Positions 23,233 through 30,937 of a stretch of 62,352 nt of DNA are shown here, piece after piece (within the stretch, counting starts at the first letter, position 1; each line of letters opens with the position of its first letter). Source of the stretch: Minisyncoccota bacterium (GTDB lineage: Bacteria; Patescibacteriota; Minisyncoccia; Minisyncoccales; CG1-02-41-26); the NCBI GenBank assembly GCA_028712605.1, contig JAQTPV010000001.1:1-62352 (forward strand). Reading direction: 5' to 3'. The notes under the pieces are model-generated. The model was not told the origin of the DNA. It was given only the letters and a program-made list of their open reading frames with translations, and did not search any database. Both the position numbers and the translations under genes were made by a program.

Positions 23233-24234
23233 ATGAACAATAACAAACTCCAAAACTATTTTTTCTTGGCCATCTTGTTAATCAGCTTCAGCCTAACAGC
23301 TTGGCTGCTTTGGTCATACCTGGGCATTATCGTTTTAACGGCCACCTTAGCTATTATCTTCTCGCCGCTTTATAAGAAATTGTTAAGTCTTACCAAGAAA
23401 GAAAGCCTGTCTGCCTTTTTATCACTTTTGGTTGTAGTAATTATCGTTTTAACACCCTTAACTTTATTCAGCTTACAAGTTCTAAAAGAGGCTGGGGAGC
23501 TTTATCATCAAATTACCCAAGGGCCCGACAATTTATTAATGACCATCCAAGCTGAAATCCAAAAAATCTTTCCTGATTTCTCTATTAACTTTGATGCCTT
23601 TTTAAAGCAAATACTTAACTTATTAGTAAGCCACTTGGCCACCATCTTTTCCAGTATAGGCCAAATACTTATTAACCTAACCTTGGGCCTTTTGACGTTA
23701 TTTTATTTCTTCCGCGATGGTAAAAAATTAGAAAAAGCGCTAAGAGACTTAAGCCCCCTTAAAGAACAATACAATAATGATATTCTTAGCCAATTAAAAA
23801 TGGCCATTAATTCAATCGTCAAAGGATCTCTCTTAAGCGCTGTCCTGCACGGCATTTTAATTGGTCTGGGTTTCAAAATCTTTGGCCTTTCCAATGCTGC
23901 CTTATGGGGAACGGCTATTTTCTTCTCCACCCTAATACCAGGCATTGGCCTGGCGCTTGTCCTTATCCCTGCTGGCCTATTCCTCCTTTATACGGGAAAC
24001 GGCCTAGCGGCCTTTGGAGTATTAATTTGGGGCGTGATTGTTAACTTAGTCCTTGATTACCTGGTTACCCCACAAATCTTAAAAAGAAATATGAACATTC
24101 ACCCCCTCTTGGTTCTTTTGTCGGTTTTAGGGGGGCTAACAGTGTTTGGACCAATGGGCATCTTAATGGGTCCGCTAATCTTAAGCCTGTTAATCGCTTT
24201 ACTGAAAATATACCCTGAAATTGCTCTCACTTAA
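23233..24234 (+). CDS. AI-2E family transporter (PerM-like)
   Basis: This 333-residue membrane protein belongs to the AI-2E/PerM family: paired N-terminal helices, a long loop containing an amphipathic stretch (about residues 90-140), and six C-terminal helices with the family motif GxxxLGPMGILMGPL. Members have been linked to quorum-signal export (TqsA) or Na+/H+ antiport; substrate specificity is not predictable. A promoter TTGCAT-17 bp-TAAAAT lies 30 bp upstream. It is the only rightward gene between 21072 and 31052. Confidence 0.85.
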   Translation: MNNNKLQNYFFLAILLISFSLTAWLLWSYLGIIVLTATLAIIFSPLYKKLLSLTKKESLSAFLSLLVVVIIVLTPLTLFSLQVLKEAGELYHQITQGPDNLLMTIQAEIQKIFPDFSINFDAFLKQILNLLVSHLATIFSSIGQILINLTLGLLTLFYFFRDGKKLEKALRDLSPLKEQYNNDILSQLKMAINSIVKGSLLSAVLHGILIGLGFKIFGLSNAALWGTAIFFSTLIPGIGLALVLIPAGLFLLYTGNGLAAFGVLIWGVIVNLVLDYLVTPQILKRNMNIHPLLVLLSVLGGLTVFGPMGILMGPLILSLLIALLKIYPEIALT

Positions 24235-24258
24235 AAATAATAACATTACACACTAAGG

Positions 24259-24395
24259 GACGAGGGAAGTGTCTTCAAGGAACTTCTGCAGCCGAGCGGG
24301 CACGATTCCGCCTGCAGGCGGAGAGCGAGGCGAAGCCATGAGCAAGCTGCCTCGCTGGGGCAGCGCAGCGTATCCTTGAAAACACTTCCCGAGTC
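24259..24395. repeat. Structured intergenic element, copy 2 (137 bp)
   Basis: The ends are GACGAGG and CCCGAGTC. The outer arm GGAAGTGTCTTCAAGGA pairs with TCCTTGAAAACACTTCC, a nested TCCGCC TGCA GGCGGA palindrome follows, and a third hairpin GCTGCC - TCGCTGG - GGCAGC lies near the right arm. Order, spacing and loop sequence (CGCTGG) match copy 1 at 18673-18808, while the paired arms differ. It lies between two genes that converge. Confidence 0.65.
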
Positions 24396-24438
24396 CGCAA
24401 CGTAAAATGATTAACTGAATAAGTTACAAATAAAAACT

Positions 24439-24476
24439 AAAACCCACCCTCTCCAAAGTCAAAGAGGGTGGGTTTT
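24439..24476. terminator. Bidirectional terminator
   Basis: AAAACCCACCCTCT (24439-24452) and AGAGGGTGGGTTTT (24463-24476) make a 14-bp perfect stem. A and T runs on both flanks allow termination of both the rightward transporter gene and the leftward nifU gene (stop at 24482). Confidence 0.85.
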
Positions 24477-24481
24477 GGCGA

Positions 24482-24964
24482 TTATACAGCCTTGTCTTTT
24501 TTATATCTTTCCTCTATGGCCTGCTTCTCTTTTTGTAATTGCTGATGGCGGAGTTTAAGTTTTTCGGGAATCAGCTTATTGTTTTTATTGAAATAGTCGT
24601 GAATGGCTTCTATTAAAGCATCCCCAGCCAAAACTGAACAATGAATTTTAACAGGAGGCAAGCCTCCCAGTTTTTCAACAATTTCTTTCCTATCAAAATC
24701 TAAAGCTTCTGATATGGTTTTGCCTTTTACTAAATCAGTTAACATGCTGGATGAAGCGATGGCGGCTAAACAACCATAGGTTTCAAACTTAATGTCTTTA
24801 ATAATCTCCTGCCCTTTTTTATCTTTGGCTACCTTAATATAAAGACGCATTAAGTCGCCGCAAACAATATTGCCCACCTCACCAACACCATCAGGATTTT
24901 TCATTTTCCCGTAATTATGGGGCTTATTAAAATGTTGTAAAACCTCTTTGGAATATGGGATCAT
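24482..24964 (-). CDS. nifU: Iron-sulfur cluster scaffold protein (NifU/IscU-like)
   Basis: This 160-residue protein holds nascent Fe-S clusters that the cysteine desulfurase supplies with sulfur. Three conserved cysteines are visible: NIVCGDLM, ETYGCLAA and KIHCSVLA. It corresponds to the IscU / NifU N-terminal domain, with no NifU ferredoxin or Nfu part. The last 35 residues are a charged helix that the family does not normally have. It starts 3 bp after the nifS stop, so the pair is an operon. The hydrogenase and Fe-S enzymes of this window need this system. Confidence 0.9.
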   Translation of the reverse strand: MIPYSKEVLQHFNKPHNYGKMKNPDGVGEVGNIVCGDLMRLYIKVAKDKKGQEIIKDIKFETYGCLAAIASSSMLTDLVKGKTISEALDFDRKEIVEKLGGLPPVKIHCSVLAGDALIEAIHDYFNKNNKLIPEKLKLRHQQLQKEKQAIEERYKKDKAV

Positions 24965-24967
24965 AAA

Positions 24968-26131
24968 TTACTTAACTGGAGAAATACCTCTTAATCTTTC
25001 AATAACCTTTGGTAAAACTTTAAGGACATAGGCTATCTCTTGTTCGGTAGTGTATTTACCTAAGGTAAACCTCACAGAACCATGGGCTTTTTCAGGGGAT
25101 AGCCCCAAAGCCATTAAGACGTGAGAAGGTTCAAGGCTGCCTGAAGCACAGGCTGAGCCAGTAGAAACAGCAATCCCCTCTTGGTCTAAGGCCATTAAAA
25201 TACTTTCCCCTTCAGCGCCAGCAAAGCTGATATTAGCATTATTGGGCAATCGCTGTTCCCTGGAGCCATTTAAAGAGGTTTTAGAGATGTTTTGCAATAT
25301 ATTGCTTATCAATTCGTCTCTCAATCTTTTAATGTTTTGAATTTCATTTTTTGTCTTTTGGATTTGTCCGACAGCCTCCCCCAGGCCAACAACCCCAGCG
25401 ACATTCTCCGTGCCAGACCTGTAACCATTCTCCTGATGGCCGCCATAAATCATTGGCTCAATGGCTATGCCTTTTCTAATGAATAAAACACCAGCCCCCT
25501 TAGGTCCGTAAATTTTATGCCCCGACAAAGTTAATAAATCTACTTGCAATTTCTGGACGTCACAACCCAGGTAATTGGCCGCCTGAACAGCGTCTGTATG
25601 AAAAATTATCTTTTGACTTTGCTTTTTTAACAAAGTACCAATTTCAGCTATGGGCTGAATAGTGCCGATTTCATTATTAGCGTACATCACAGAAACCAAA
25701 ACAGTATTGGGTTTAAGCACTTTTTCAATGTCACCAACCCGAACAATCCCCTCTGGACCAACCGATAAATAACTCACCTCCACCCCTTCTTTTTCCAATT
25801 GGCCAAAGGGCTCCAATACCGCTGAATGCTCAATGGCCGTGGTAATTATATGTGGCTTTAAGCCCTTCTTTTGCGCTATCTTTACTGCACCTAAAATAGC
25901 TAAGTTATCAGCTTCCGTGGCTGAACCACAAAAAATAATCTCATCGGGACGACAATTTAAAAAAACAGCTACTTGCTGTCTGGCTTTTTCTATAGCCTCC
26001 TTAGCCATCCTTCCAAAGCTATGCAATGACGAAGCATTGCCAAACTCCTTGTCCATATATGGCAGCATCGCCTTTTTTATTTCAGAGTCTAAAGGCGTTG
26101 TTGCTGCATAATCAAGATATACTTTTTTCAT
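24968..26131 (-). CDS. nifS: Cysteine desulfurase (NifS/IscS)
   Basis: This 387-residue PLP enzyme removes sulfur from cysteine for Fe-S clusters and tRNA thiolation. It begins with KKVYLDYAATTPLD, binds PLP through the Lys in SGHKIYGPKG and His in TTAIEHSAVL, and has the catalytic Cys loop STGSACASGSLEPSHVL. Length is normal for IscS/NifS. The ATG at 26131 is chosen at the family's usual start; it overlaps the upstream methyltransferase gene by 20 bp. It supplies the adjacent NifU and likely ThiI and MnmA. Confidence 0.95.
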   Translation of the reverse strand: MKKVYLDYAATTPLDSEIKKAMLPYMDKEFGNASSLHSFGRMAKEAIEKARQQVAVFLNCRPDEIIFCGSATEADNLAILGAVKIAQKKGLKPHIITTAIEHSAVLEPFGQLEKEGVEVSYLSVGPEGIVRVGDIEKVLKPNTVLVSVMYANNEIGTIQPIAEIGTLLKKQSQKIIFHTDAVQAANYLGCDVQKLQVDLLTLSGHKIYGPKGAGVLFIRKGIAIEPMIYGGHQENGYRSGTENVAGVVGLGEAVGQIQKTKNEIQNIKRLRDELISNILQNISKTSLNGSREQRLPNNANISFAGAEGESILMALDQEGIAVSTGSACASGSLEPSHVLMALGLSPEKAHGSVRFTLGKYTTEQEIAYVLKVLPKVIERLRGISPVK

Positions 26132-26642
26132 AAACATAAACACTTTTTTCTTGAGCGATGGGTTGCCAGTTAGGAAGTGGGAAAACAAACGCCACCACGC
26201 GAGCCCCGGGCTTTAATTCCCGTTGTAGCTTCTTAGCCAGGCCTTTCATAATGTAAGGAATACCATAAACAAAAACCACATCATAATCTGATAAGTCCTT
26301 CCACCAAAAGTTAGCCCAACAGGAAAAAACTTTATCAGCTAAACCTTTTTTCCGGGCTGCTTGCTGGGCCCTCACTGCCAAAAAAGGGTTGATTTCTAAT
26401 CCATAGGCCTTTGCCCCTCTTGCAGCTGCCGCCAACAATATCCTGCCATCACCTGAACCCAAGTCTACTATCTTTTGCTCTGGTTGCAAGACAATCATAC
26501 TGAAAGCCTTCTCTATCCTTTCTTGATGGGTAGGCACGTAGGGAGCTCCTCTTAAAATAGGAGCTAAAACAAACAGCATAAAAATAACAATGCCGATATC
26601 CAAAATAAGATTTAAGACCGAAATAATGACAATCGCTTCCAT
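26112..26642 (-). CDS. FAM173-like membrane-anchored lysine methyltransferase
   Basis: This 176-residue protein has an N-terminal transmembrane helix (about residues 4-28) followed by GAPYVPTHQERIEKAF, then the SAM-binding DLGSGDGRILLAAAARGA motif. YDVVFVYGIP and LKPGARVVAFVFPLPNW follow. The order (membrane anchor, PYVPT, class I methyltransferase) is that of the FAM173 family, whose eukaryotic members methylate lysine of ADP/ATP carrier or ATP synthase subunit c. Bacterial functions are not established. It overlaps nifS by 20 bp and lies 6 bp after the upstream Cys-repeat gene. Confidence 0.72.
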   Translation of the reverse strand: MEAIVIISVLNLILDIGIVIFMLFVLAPILRGAPYVPTHQERIEKAFSMIVLQPEQKIVDLGSGDGRILLAAAARGAKAYGLEINPFLAVRAQQAARKKGLADKVFSCWANFWWKDLSDYDVVFVYGIPYIMKGLAKKLQRELKPGARVVAFVFPLPNWQPIAQEKSVYVYEKSIS

Positions 26643-26648
26643 AAATTT

Positions 26649-28394
26649 CTACTCAAACCAAAAAACAATAATCTGACCCATAGTTCTTAGGGTTTTTTGC
26701 CAAAAAGATTGAGGGGGAGGCTCTGTACTTGGCGCAGTGCCTGGCGAATAATCAGAGGGCGGCGGCTCTGCACCGGGTTGGTCAGACAGTCCTTGGCTGC
26801 CATCTCCTGGCGGTGGGGCTGTCATCTGCGGCGCCTGGTTCATCATCTGCTGTATAATCTGTTGCTGTATCTGTTGAATTTCTTCTCCTGTGGGCGGAGC
26901 AGTCATACCTCCTGGTGCTGGCATGCCTCCTGGTGGAGGCGCCATATTTTCTGGTACCTGGACGCCTTGAGGCATATTTTGCTGAATCATTTCTTGAATT
27001 TGCTGTTGGTCAGGCGCTTGACCGCCAGTTCCCCCGCCTTGAGGACCCATAAAATTATCGCCAGCTGGTATATTGCCTCCTGCTGCAGGACCAAATCGCA
27101 TACATTCTTGCTGATTATCAGGGTTTTGACAAAAGCTCTGGCATTCCTCTGGGGTTTTGCAACCCCCTGGTCCTGCAGCAGGCATTGGGCTGCCTGGCTG
27201 ACCTTGCGGCGCCTGATTCATCATCTGCTGCATTTGGGAAGCTTGCTCGGGTGTTACTTCCCCCATTTTAACTGCAAAGTCTAAACATTCTTGTCTATTT
27301 GTTGGATTATCACAATAACTCTGACACTCCTGTCCGCCCTTACAACCGCCCGGACCACCTTGAGCGCCCAGCTCTGCCATTTTCCTGGCTCTGTTGGCGT
27401 CTTCAGGCTTCATAAAGCCTGCCTTTTCGGCAAAATCAGCACATTCAGCTAAATTCTTAACATCATTGCAATACTTTTCACATTCCTCTTTACCCTTGCA
27501 TCCGCCTGGACCACCCTGCAAACCCATCTTTACCATTTTTTTAGCCTGTTCTGCTTCCTCGGCCGTCATCATCCCATTTTTGACCCCAAAGTCAATGCAC
27601 TCTTCTATATGCGACTCGTCATTACAATAAGCATCGCATTCCTCTTTGTTCTTGCAGCCGCCTGGCCCCTTACCGCCAGTTCTTTTAGCCATGGCTGCTT
27701 CTTGGGCGGTCATAAACCCGGCCGCTTGAGCAAAGTTCAAACACTCCTCAAAATGATTTTCTTCTTGGCAGTATTGATCACATTCTTGTTTGCCACGGCA
27801 AGGAGGCATTTTAGCTCCTTTTTTCACGGCCTCCAAAACCTGCTTAGCCTCTTTCATCTCTGAAGCTGACATAAGGCCCGCGGCTTCAGCAAAACTTAAA
27901 CAGACCTCCATATTTTCTGGTTGCTGACAAACCTCATCGCATTCTTTTTTATTTTTGCAAGGTGGAGGAGACACTCCTTGCCTTAGAGCAGATGCCACTT
28001 GCTTCATTTCCTGAAGCTCCAGCTGGGATAATAATTGATACTTTTCAGCAAAACTTAAACATTCCTCAATATGTTTGATGTCGTCACAATATTGTTCACA
28101 CTGCTTTTGCCCCAAACAACCTCCCGGGCCTGATTCTTCGCCTGCCTCCAGCATCTTCTTAGCTTGGGCTATCTCTTCTTTGGGCATTAGATTATGATTT
28201 TCAGCGAAACTCAAACAAACTTTCCTGTTTTCTTCTTTATCGCAGTAAGCCTTGCAAGCCTCTTTGTCAGGACAATTCCCCAATTCTTTAATAGGGTATT
28301 GAAAATTATCTAAGGCAGGCTCACTTTGGGCAAAGGTTTGATAATAAAATAATGCCGCTATCAAGGTTGACAAAATAAGTAAGATTTTTTTCAT
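26649..28394 (-). CDS. Secreted protein with eight Cys-rich repeats
   Basis: This 581-residue protein begins with a signal peptide (KKILLILSTLIAALFYYQTFAQ). Eight tandem units of about 40 residues follow, each with C-x5-C-x3-C-x8-C followed by xxF and a helical part with an acidic E-A-x-x-A stretch. The repeats cover roughly residues 40-440 and are spaced evenly, with Gly/Pro linkers such as GGPGG. The next 120 residues are Gln/Pro/Gly-rich and disordered, and the tail ends hydrophobic. No family is recognised. Four cysteines per unit suggest two disulfides or a metal site, so a surface or adhesin-like role is possible. Confidence 0.7.
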   Translation of the reverse strand: MKKILLILSTLIAALFYYQTFAQSEPALDNFQYPIKELGNCPDKEACKAYCDKEENRKVCLSFAENHNLMPKEEIAQAKKMLEAGEESGPGGCLGQKQCEQYCDDIKHIEECLSFAEKYQLLSQLELQEMKQVASALRQGVSPPPCKNKKECDEVCQQPENMEVCLSFAEAAGLMSASEMKEAKQVLEAVKKGAKMPPCRGKQECDQYCQEENHFEECLNFAQAAGFMTAQEAAMAKRTGGKGPGGCKNKEECDAYCNDESHIEECIDFGVKNGMMTAEEAEQAKKMVKMGLQGGPGGCKGKEECEKYCNDVKNLAECADFAEKAGFMKPEDANRARKMAELGAQGGPGGCKGGQECQSYCDNPTNRQECLDFAVKMGEVTPEQASQMQQMMNQAPQGQPGSPMPAAGPGGCKTPEECQSFCQNPDNQQECMRFGPAAGGNIPAGDNFMGPQGGGTGGQAPDQQQIQEMIQQNMPQGVQVPENMAPPPGGMPAPGGMTAPPTGEEIQQIQQQIIQQMMNQAPQMTAPPPGDGSQGLSDQPGAEPPPSDYSPGTAPSTEPPPQSFWQKTLRTMGQIIVFWFE

Positions 28395-28433
28395 AAGTAT
28401 GCTTGGTTAATTCATTAAATTGCCCACCTGCTT

Positions 28434-28673
28434 TTATTCAAAGGGGTTCTTATAAGTATCCTTAAACGGATTTTTAACTGCGTCCATGGGATTGACTGAA
28501 GGCACATTTTCCAAGGGATTGCCCACCACGTTCCCAGCCTCAACCTTGGCACCCGTTGTTTGCGCTTTTTGATAACCAGCCTCATAGCCTACCTTGTAAC
28601 TCACTATGTAAACAGCAACTGCGGCGATGATTAAAATAATGGAAAAGATAACTATCAAAATTTTTGTGCTCAT
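28434..28673 (-). CDS. Small single-TM protein of unknown function
   Basis: This 79-residue protein has one transmembrane helix (about residues 5-26) preceded by a short Lys-containing N-terminus. A linker rich in Gly, Ala and Tyr (SYKVGYEAGYQKAQ) and a C-terminal tail with repeated NPF/NPL motifs (NPLENV, NPMDAV, NPFKDT, NPFE) follow. The NP[FL] repeats in the tail suggest a short exported or cytoplasmic interaction segment. No family is recognised. It lies just upstream of the Cys-repeat gene (39 bp gap), and the two could act together. Confidence 0.6.
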   Translation of the reverse strand: MSTKILIVIFSIILIIAAVAVYIVSYKVGYEAGYQKAQTTGAKVEAGNVVGNPLENVPSVNPMDAVKNPFKDTYKNPFE

Positions 28674-28747
28674 ATATTTTATTGAGAAATTATAATTTAT
28701 GTTTTACGAGGTTGCGTAAGCCATAAATCTTAAACTTATTATAAATT

Positions 28748-28771
28748 AAAAAACCGAGTCTCACAACTCGG
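28748..28771 (-). terminator. Intrinsic terminator of gdhA
   Basis: On the minus strand CCGAGT/ACTCGG (28771-28766 with 28759-28754) encloses a 6-nt loop, followed by six T residues (28753-28748). It lies 26 bp after the gdhA stop. Confidence 0.8.
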
Positions 28772-28797
28772 ACTAAATTAAAATTCCTATCTCCTTT

Positions 28798-30060
28798 CTA
28801 AAGATTGCCTCGTAATTTTTCAGCTGCTAAAATCCGCTGAACAGCCAAAATATGACTGGCCAATCTTAAGCTGCAATTTTCCTGCTGGCTTTTTTCCCAA
28901 ACCCGTTCAAAGGCCTTGGTAATTTTTTCGGCCAGTTTTCTGAAAACTTTATCTTCAGTCCAATAATCATTACTGGAATTTTGGAGCCATTCAAAATAAC
29001 TAACAATCACCCCGCCACTATTAGCCAAAATATCTGGCACCACATCAACATTGCGAGAAAATAAGACGACATCAGCTTCAGGCAAAACAGGATCATTGGC
29101 CATCTCCAAAACGATACTCGCTTTTATTTGGCCGGCATTTTCCTTATTGATTTGGCAACAAACTGCTGCTGGCACTAAAATATCGCAATCCAAAGTTAAA
29201 AGCTGTTGGTTGGTAATAACTTCAACGCCTTCAAACTCATCAGGTAGGAACCCTTTCTTAGTTTGGGTATGCAGAATCTTTTTAACATCTAAGCCCTGGG
29301 GGTTATAAAAACCCTTATTTTGATCGCTAAGGGCCACGATCTTGTAGCCCCATTCATCTAAAATCCGGGCCATGTTAGCTCCCACATTGCCGAATCCCTG
29401 AACAGCCACCCTCAAATTACCAGGATTTAAGTTTTTAATCTTAATTAATTCTTGCAAGATAAAGCACCCTCCCAAAGCAGTAGCCACTACCCTGCCAGCT
29501 GAACCGCCTAACTCTAAAGGCTTGCCAGTGATAATAGCTGGAGTAAACCGGCCTTTGATTTTGGAATATTCATCAACCATCCAAGCCATTATTTGCTCAT
29601 CAGTATTGACATCAGGGGCTGGGATATCAACATCAGGCCCAATAAAATTATGGACCTCCCGAATATAGCCCCGAGATAGCCTTTCCAGCTCTGCTTGAGA
29701 TAAAGTATAAGGATCAATTTCCACACCACCCTTTGATCCGCCAAAAGGTAAACCAGCCAAAGAGCATTTTAAGGCCATCAAAAATGATAAGGTATTTACT
29801 TCATCCAAATCCACATGCTGATGAAAACGAATACCGCCCTTGGTCGGCCCCAAGGCATCATTATATTGCACCCGATAGCCATTTAAAAAAACTATTTCCC
29901 CAGAATCCCTCCTTAAGGGAATAGTAAAGGTGAATACCCTTTTGGGCCTTTGCAGAAGATTGATTTCTGCGCCGCTCAAAGCCAGCTTAGCAGCCACGCT
30001 AGCTAAATGAGTATTACACTTCGTGCAACACCTTTTGCAAGTATTTTCACAGATGTTCAT
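28798..30060 (-). CDS. gdhA: Glutamate dehydrogenase (Glu/Leu/Phe/Val family)
   Basis: This 420-residue enzyme interconverts glutamate and 2-oxoglutarate with NAD(P)H. Motifs are GPTKGGIRFHQHVDLDEV, GLPFGGSKGGV (catalytic Lys), PAPDVNTDEQIMAWMVDEY, TGKPLELGGSAGR and the Rossmann glycine loop VQGFGNVG. Length is normal. The N-terminal 16 residues contain five cysteines (NICENTCKRCCTKCNTH) that homologues usually lack; it looks like a small metal-binding or redox extension. It has its own -10/-35 box and terminator, so it is expressed alone. In amino-acid fermentation it recycles 2-oxoglutarate as amino acceptor for transaminases, feeding 2-oxoacids to IorAB. Confidence 0.93.
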   Translation of the reverse strand: MNICENTCKRCCTKCNTHLASVAAKLALSGAEINLLQRPKRVFTFTIPLRRDSGEIVFLNGYRVQYNDALGPTKGGIRFHQHVDLDEVNTLSFLMALKCSLAGLPFGGSKGGVEIDPYTLSQAELERLSRGYIREVHNFIGPDVDIPAPDVNTDEQIMAWMVDEYSKIKGRFTPAIITGKPLELGGSAGRVVATALGGCFILQELIKIKNLNPGNLRVAVQGFGNVGANMARILDEWGYKIVALSDQNKGFYNPQGLDVKKILHTQTKKGFLPDEFEGVEVITNQQLLTLDCDILVPAAVCCQINKENAGQIKASIVLEMANDPVLPEADVVLFSRNVDVVPDILANSGGVIVSYFEWLQNSSNDYWTEDKVFRKLAEKITKAFERVWEKSQQENCSLRLASHILAVQRILAAEKLRGNL

Positions 30061-30081
30061 AAAATATGATAAGGTGGTGTT

Positions 30082-30110
30082 ATTATACTTTGTTCAACTA
30101 CCCAATACAA
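30082..30110 (-). promoter_or_regulatory. Promoter of gdhA
   Basis: On the minus strand -35 TTGTAT (30110-30105) and -10 TATAAT (30087-30082) are 17 bp apart. The start would be about 30075, giving a 14-nt leader without SD. Confidence 0.7.
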
Positions 30111-30122
30111 TAAGCCGAAATT

Positions 30123-30181
30123 GCAAAATAACAGGGGTTACCATAATATAACTCTTTGGAAAGTCATAAATGGAACCCCTG
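30123..30181 (-). terminator. Terminator-like hairpin after the small-ORF cluster
   Basis: CAGGGGTT/AACCCCTG (30174-30181 with 30132-30139) forms an 8-bp stem, with further pairing inside. On the minus strand it is followed by TTATTTTGC. It lies next to the stop of the last small ORF (30188), as expected for the end of an operon. Confidence 0.45.
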
Positions 30182-30187
30182 GAAATC

Positions 30188-30292
30188 CTACTTTGATGAG
30201 ACTTTTGTCTTTTTACTACTTCCTTTCCTGGTTTTGCCAGGTTTTACAAAATCTCTTTTGTTTCTATTGCCCAGATATCTCTTAGAATTCAT
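30188..30292 (-). CDS. Tiny basic ORF (34 aa), last of the small-ORF cluster
   Basis: The frame starts at ATG 30292 with a strong SD (GGAGGAAGG) 5-8 nt upstream, and ends with TAG at 30188. The product is very basic (Lys, Arg and Ser-rich, KxxKxxK spacing). A terminator-like hairpin follows at once. No homology is recognisable, and chance frames of this size are common, so coding is not proven. An overlapping GTG-start frame of 25 codons (30282-30359) is also possible in the same region. Confidence 0.35.
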   Translation of the reverse strand: MNSKRYLGNRNKRDFVKPGKTRKGSSKKTKVSSK

Positions 30293-30355
30293 TGGCCCTT
30301 CCTCCAAAATAAGAGGGGGGGCCATCCGCCAAGCTCAATACATCTATGCTGGGCT

Positions 30356-30418
30356 TCACCCTTGGAACCCATCCCTGATAATTATTCCGAGATTTGATTC
30401 AGAAAGATCAGCGCCCAT
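30356..30418 (-). CDS. Tiny ORF (20 aa) with strong SD
   Basis: The frame begins at ATG 30418 with GAGGAG six nt upstream and ends with TGA at 30356. The product, MGADLSESNLGIIIRDGFQG, has no known match. Its stop overlaps the GTG of a possible next frame (30282-30359) by four bases (GTGA), an arrangement typical of translational coupling. It is listed for the regular SD spacing rather than for any protein family. Confidence 0.3.
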   Translation of the reverse strand: MGADLSESNLGIIIRDGFQG

Positions 30419-30459
30419 TTGGTTCTCCTCGGACAGCACCCCTTCAACAGTTTCAGATG

Positions 30460-30600
30460 CTATCTAAAATTACGCATCCCGCCATTTCTATTGTGGCGCA
30501 CATCCTTGGATATACCCAGTCTTTCATCTGAAATCTTAACTCTTCTTTTACCTCGTTCCGTCGTATTTTTCCCGCCCTTTACGATCACTGTTTTGCCCAT
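30460..30600 (-). CDS. Small basic ORF (46 aa) with strong SD
   Basis: The frame starts at ATG 30600 and is preceded by AAGGAG nine nt upstream. The product (MGKTVIVKGG...RNFR) is basic, with 15 Lys/Arg in 46 residues. It overlaps the previous frame by 53 bp in a different reading frame. A longer in-frame extension to 30663 lacks an SD. It may bind nucleic acid, but no family is recognised. The other strand of this stretch holds only Phe/Leu/Pro-rich frames, which supports coding on the minus strand. Confidence 0.4.
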   Translation of the reverse strand: MGKTVIVKGGKNTTERGKRRVKISDERLGISKDVRHNRNGGMRNFR

Positions 30601-30754
30601 CTTTTTTTTCTCCTTGTCTTTTTCTTTTTTTCTGTTCCGCCTTCTCTTCGGCATAAACTTCACTCAACCAATTATCTACTTGGTCGCTGCAAAATTTGCC
30701 GACATTAAGATATTTTTGACCTATCCCATTAACATGAGTGTGAACCTTTCCCAT
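30548..30754 (-). CDS. Small ORF (68 aa) of the small-ORF cluster
   Basis: The frame starts at ATG 30754 with AAGGAA seven nt upstream. Residues 1-35 look globular (HVNGIGQKYLNVGKFCSDQV, DNWLSEVYAEE), and the rest is Lys/Arg/Gln-rich. In the same frame, an earlier 15-codon ORF (30859-30812) with an SD-like GAGAGGAAAGGG ends in TGA, and the frame stays open between that TGA and this start. This could be a broken longer gene or two small genes. No family is recognised. Confidence 0.4.
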   Translation of the reverse strand: MGKVHTHVNGIGQKYLNVGKFCSDQVDNWLSEVYAEEKAEQKKRKRQGEKKDGQNSDRKGREKYDGTR

Positions 30755-30937
30755 TCGCCACTTCCTTAGTTCAAGGGTATCTAAACGATAAAAGATAAAA
30801 AACGGAAAAGATCAAAAAGAAAAAGGACACTTGAGTTCCACATGGGCAATTTTTTTCATAATTGTTCAACCCTTTCCTCTCAATACGCCCTAAGACGCAA
30901 ATAGGTTTATAAAGAACGCTCCTCTCAAACAATTTCT

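Noticed and set aside
26649..28394. Possible CRISPR array from regular repeats
   Set aside because: The repeats are about 120 bp, diverged, in one open frame, and encode Cys-rich protein units; there are no short identical repeats with unique spacers anywhere in the window.
30156..30769. Rightward frames of 103 and 116 aa
   Set aside because: They are Phe/Leu/Pro-rich mirror frames of the basic minus-strand ORFs, have no SD, and run against the purine bias of the minus strand.
30812..30814. TGA recoded as glycine (code 25) in this organism
   Set aside because: Full-length conserved genes such as greA end in TGA, so TGA is used as a stop.
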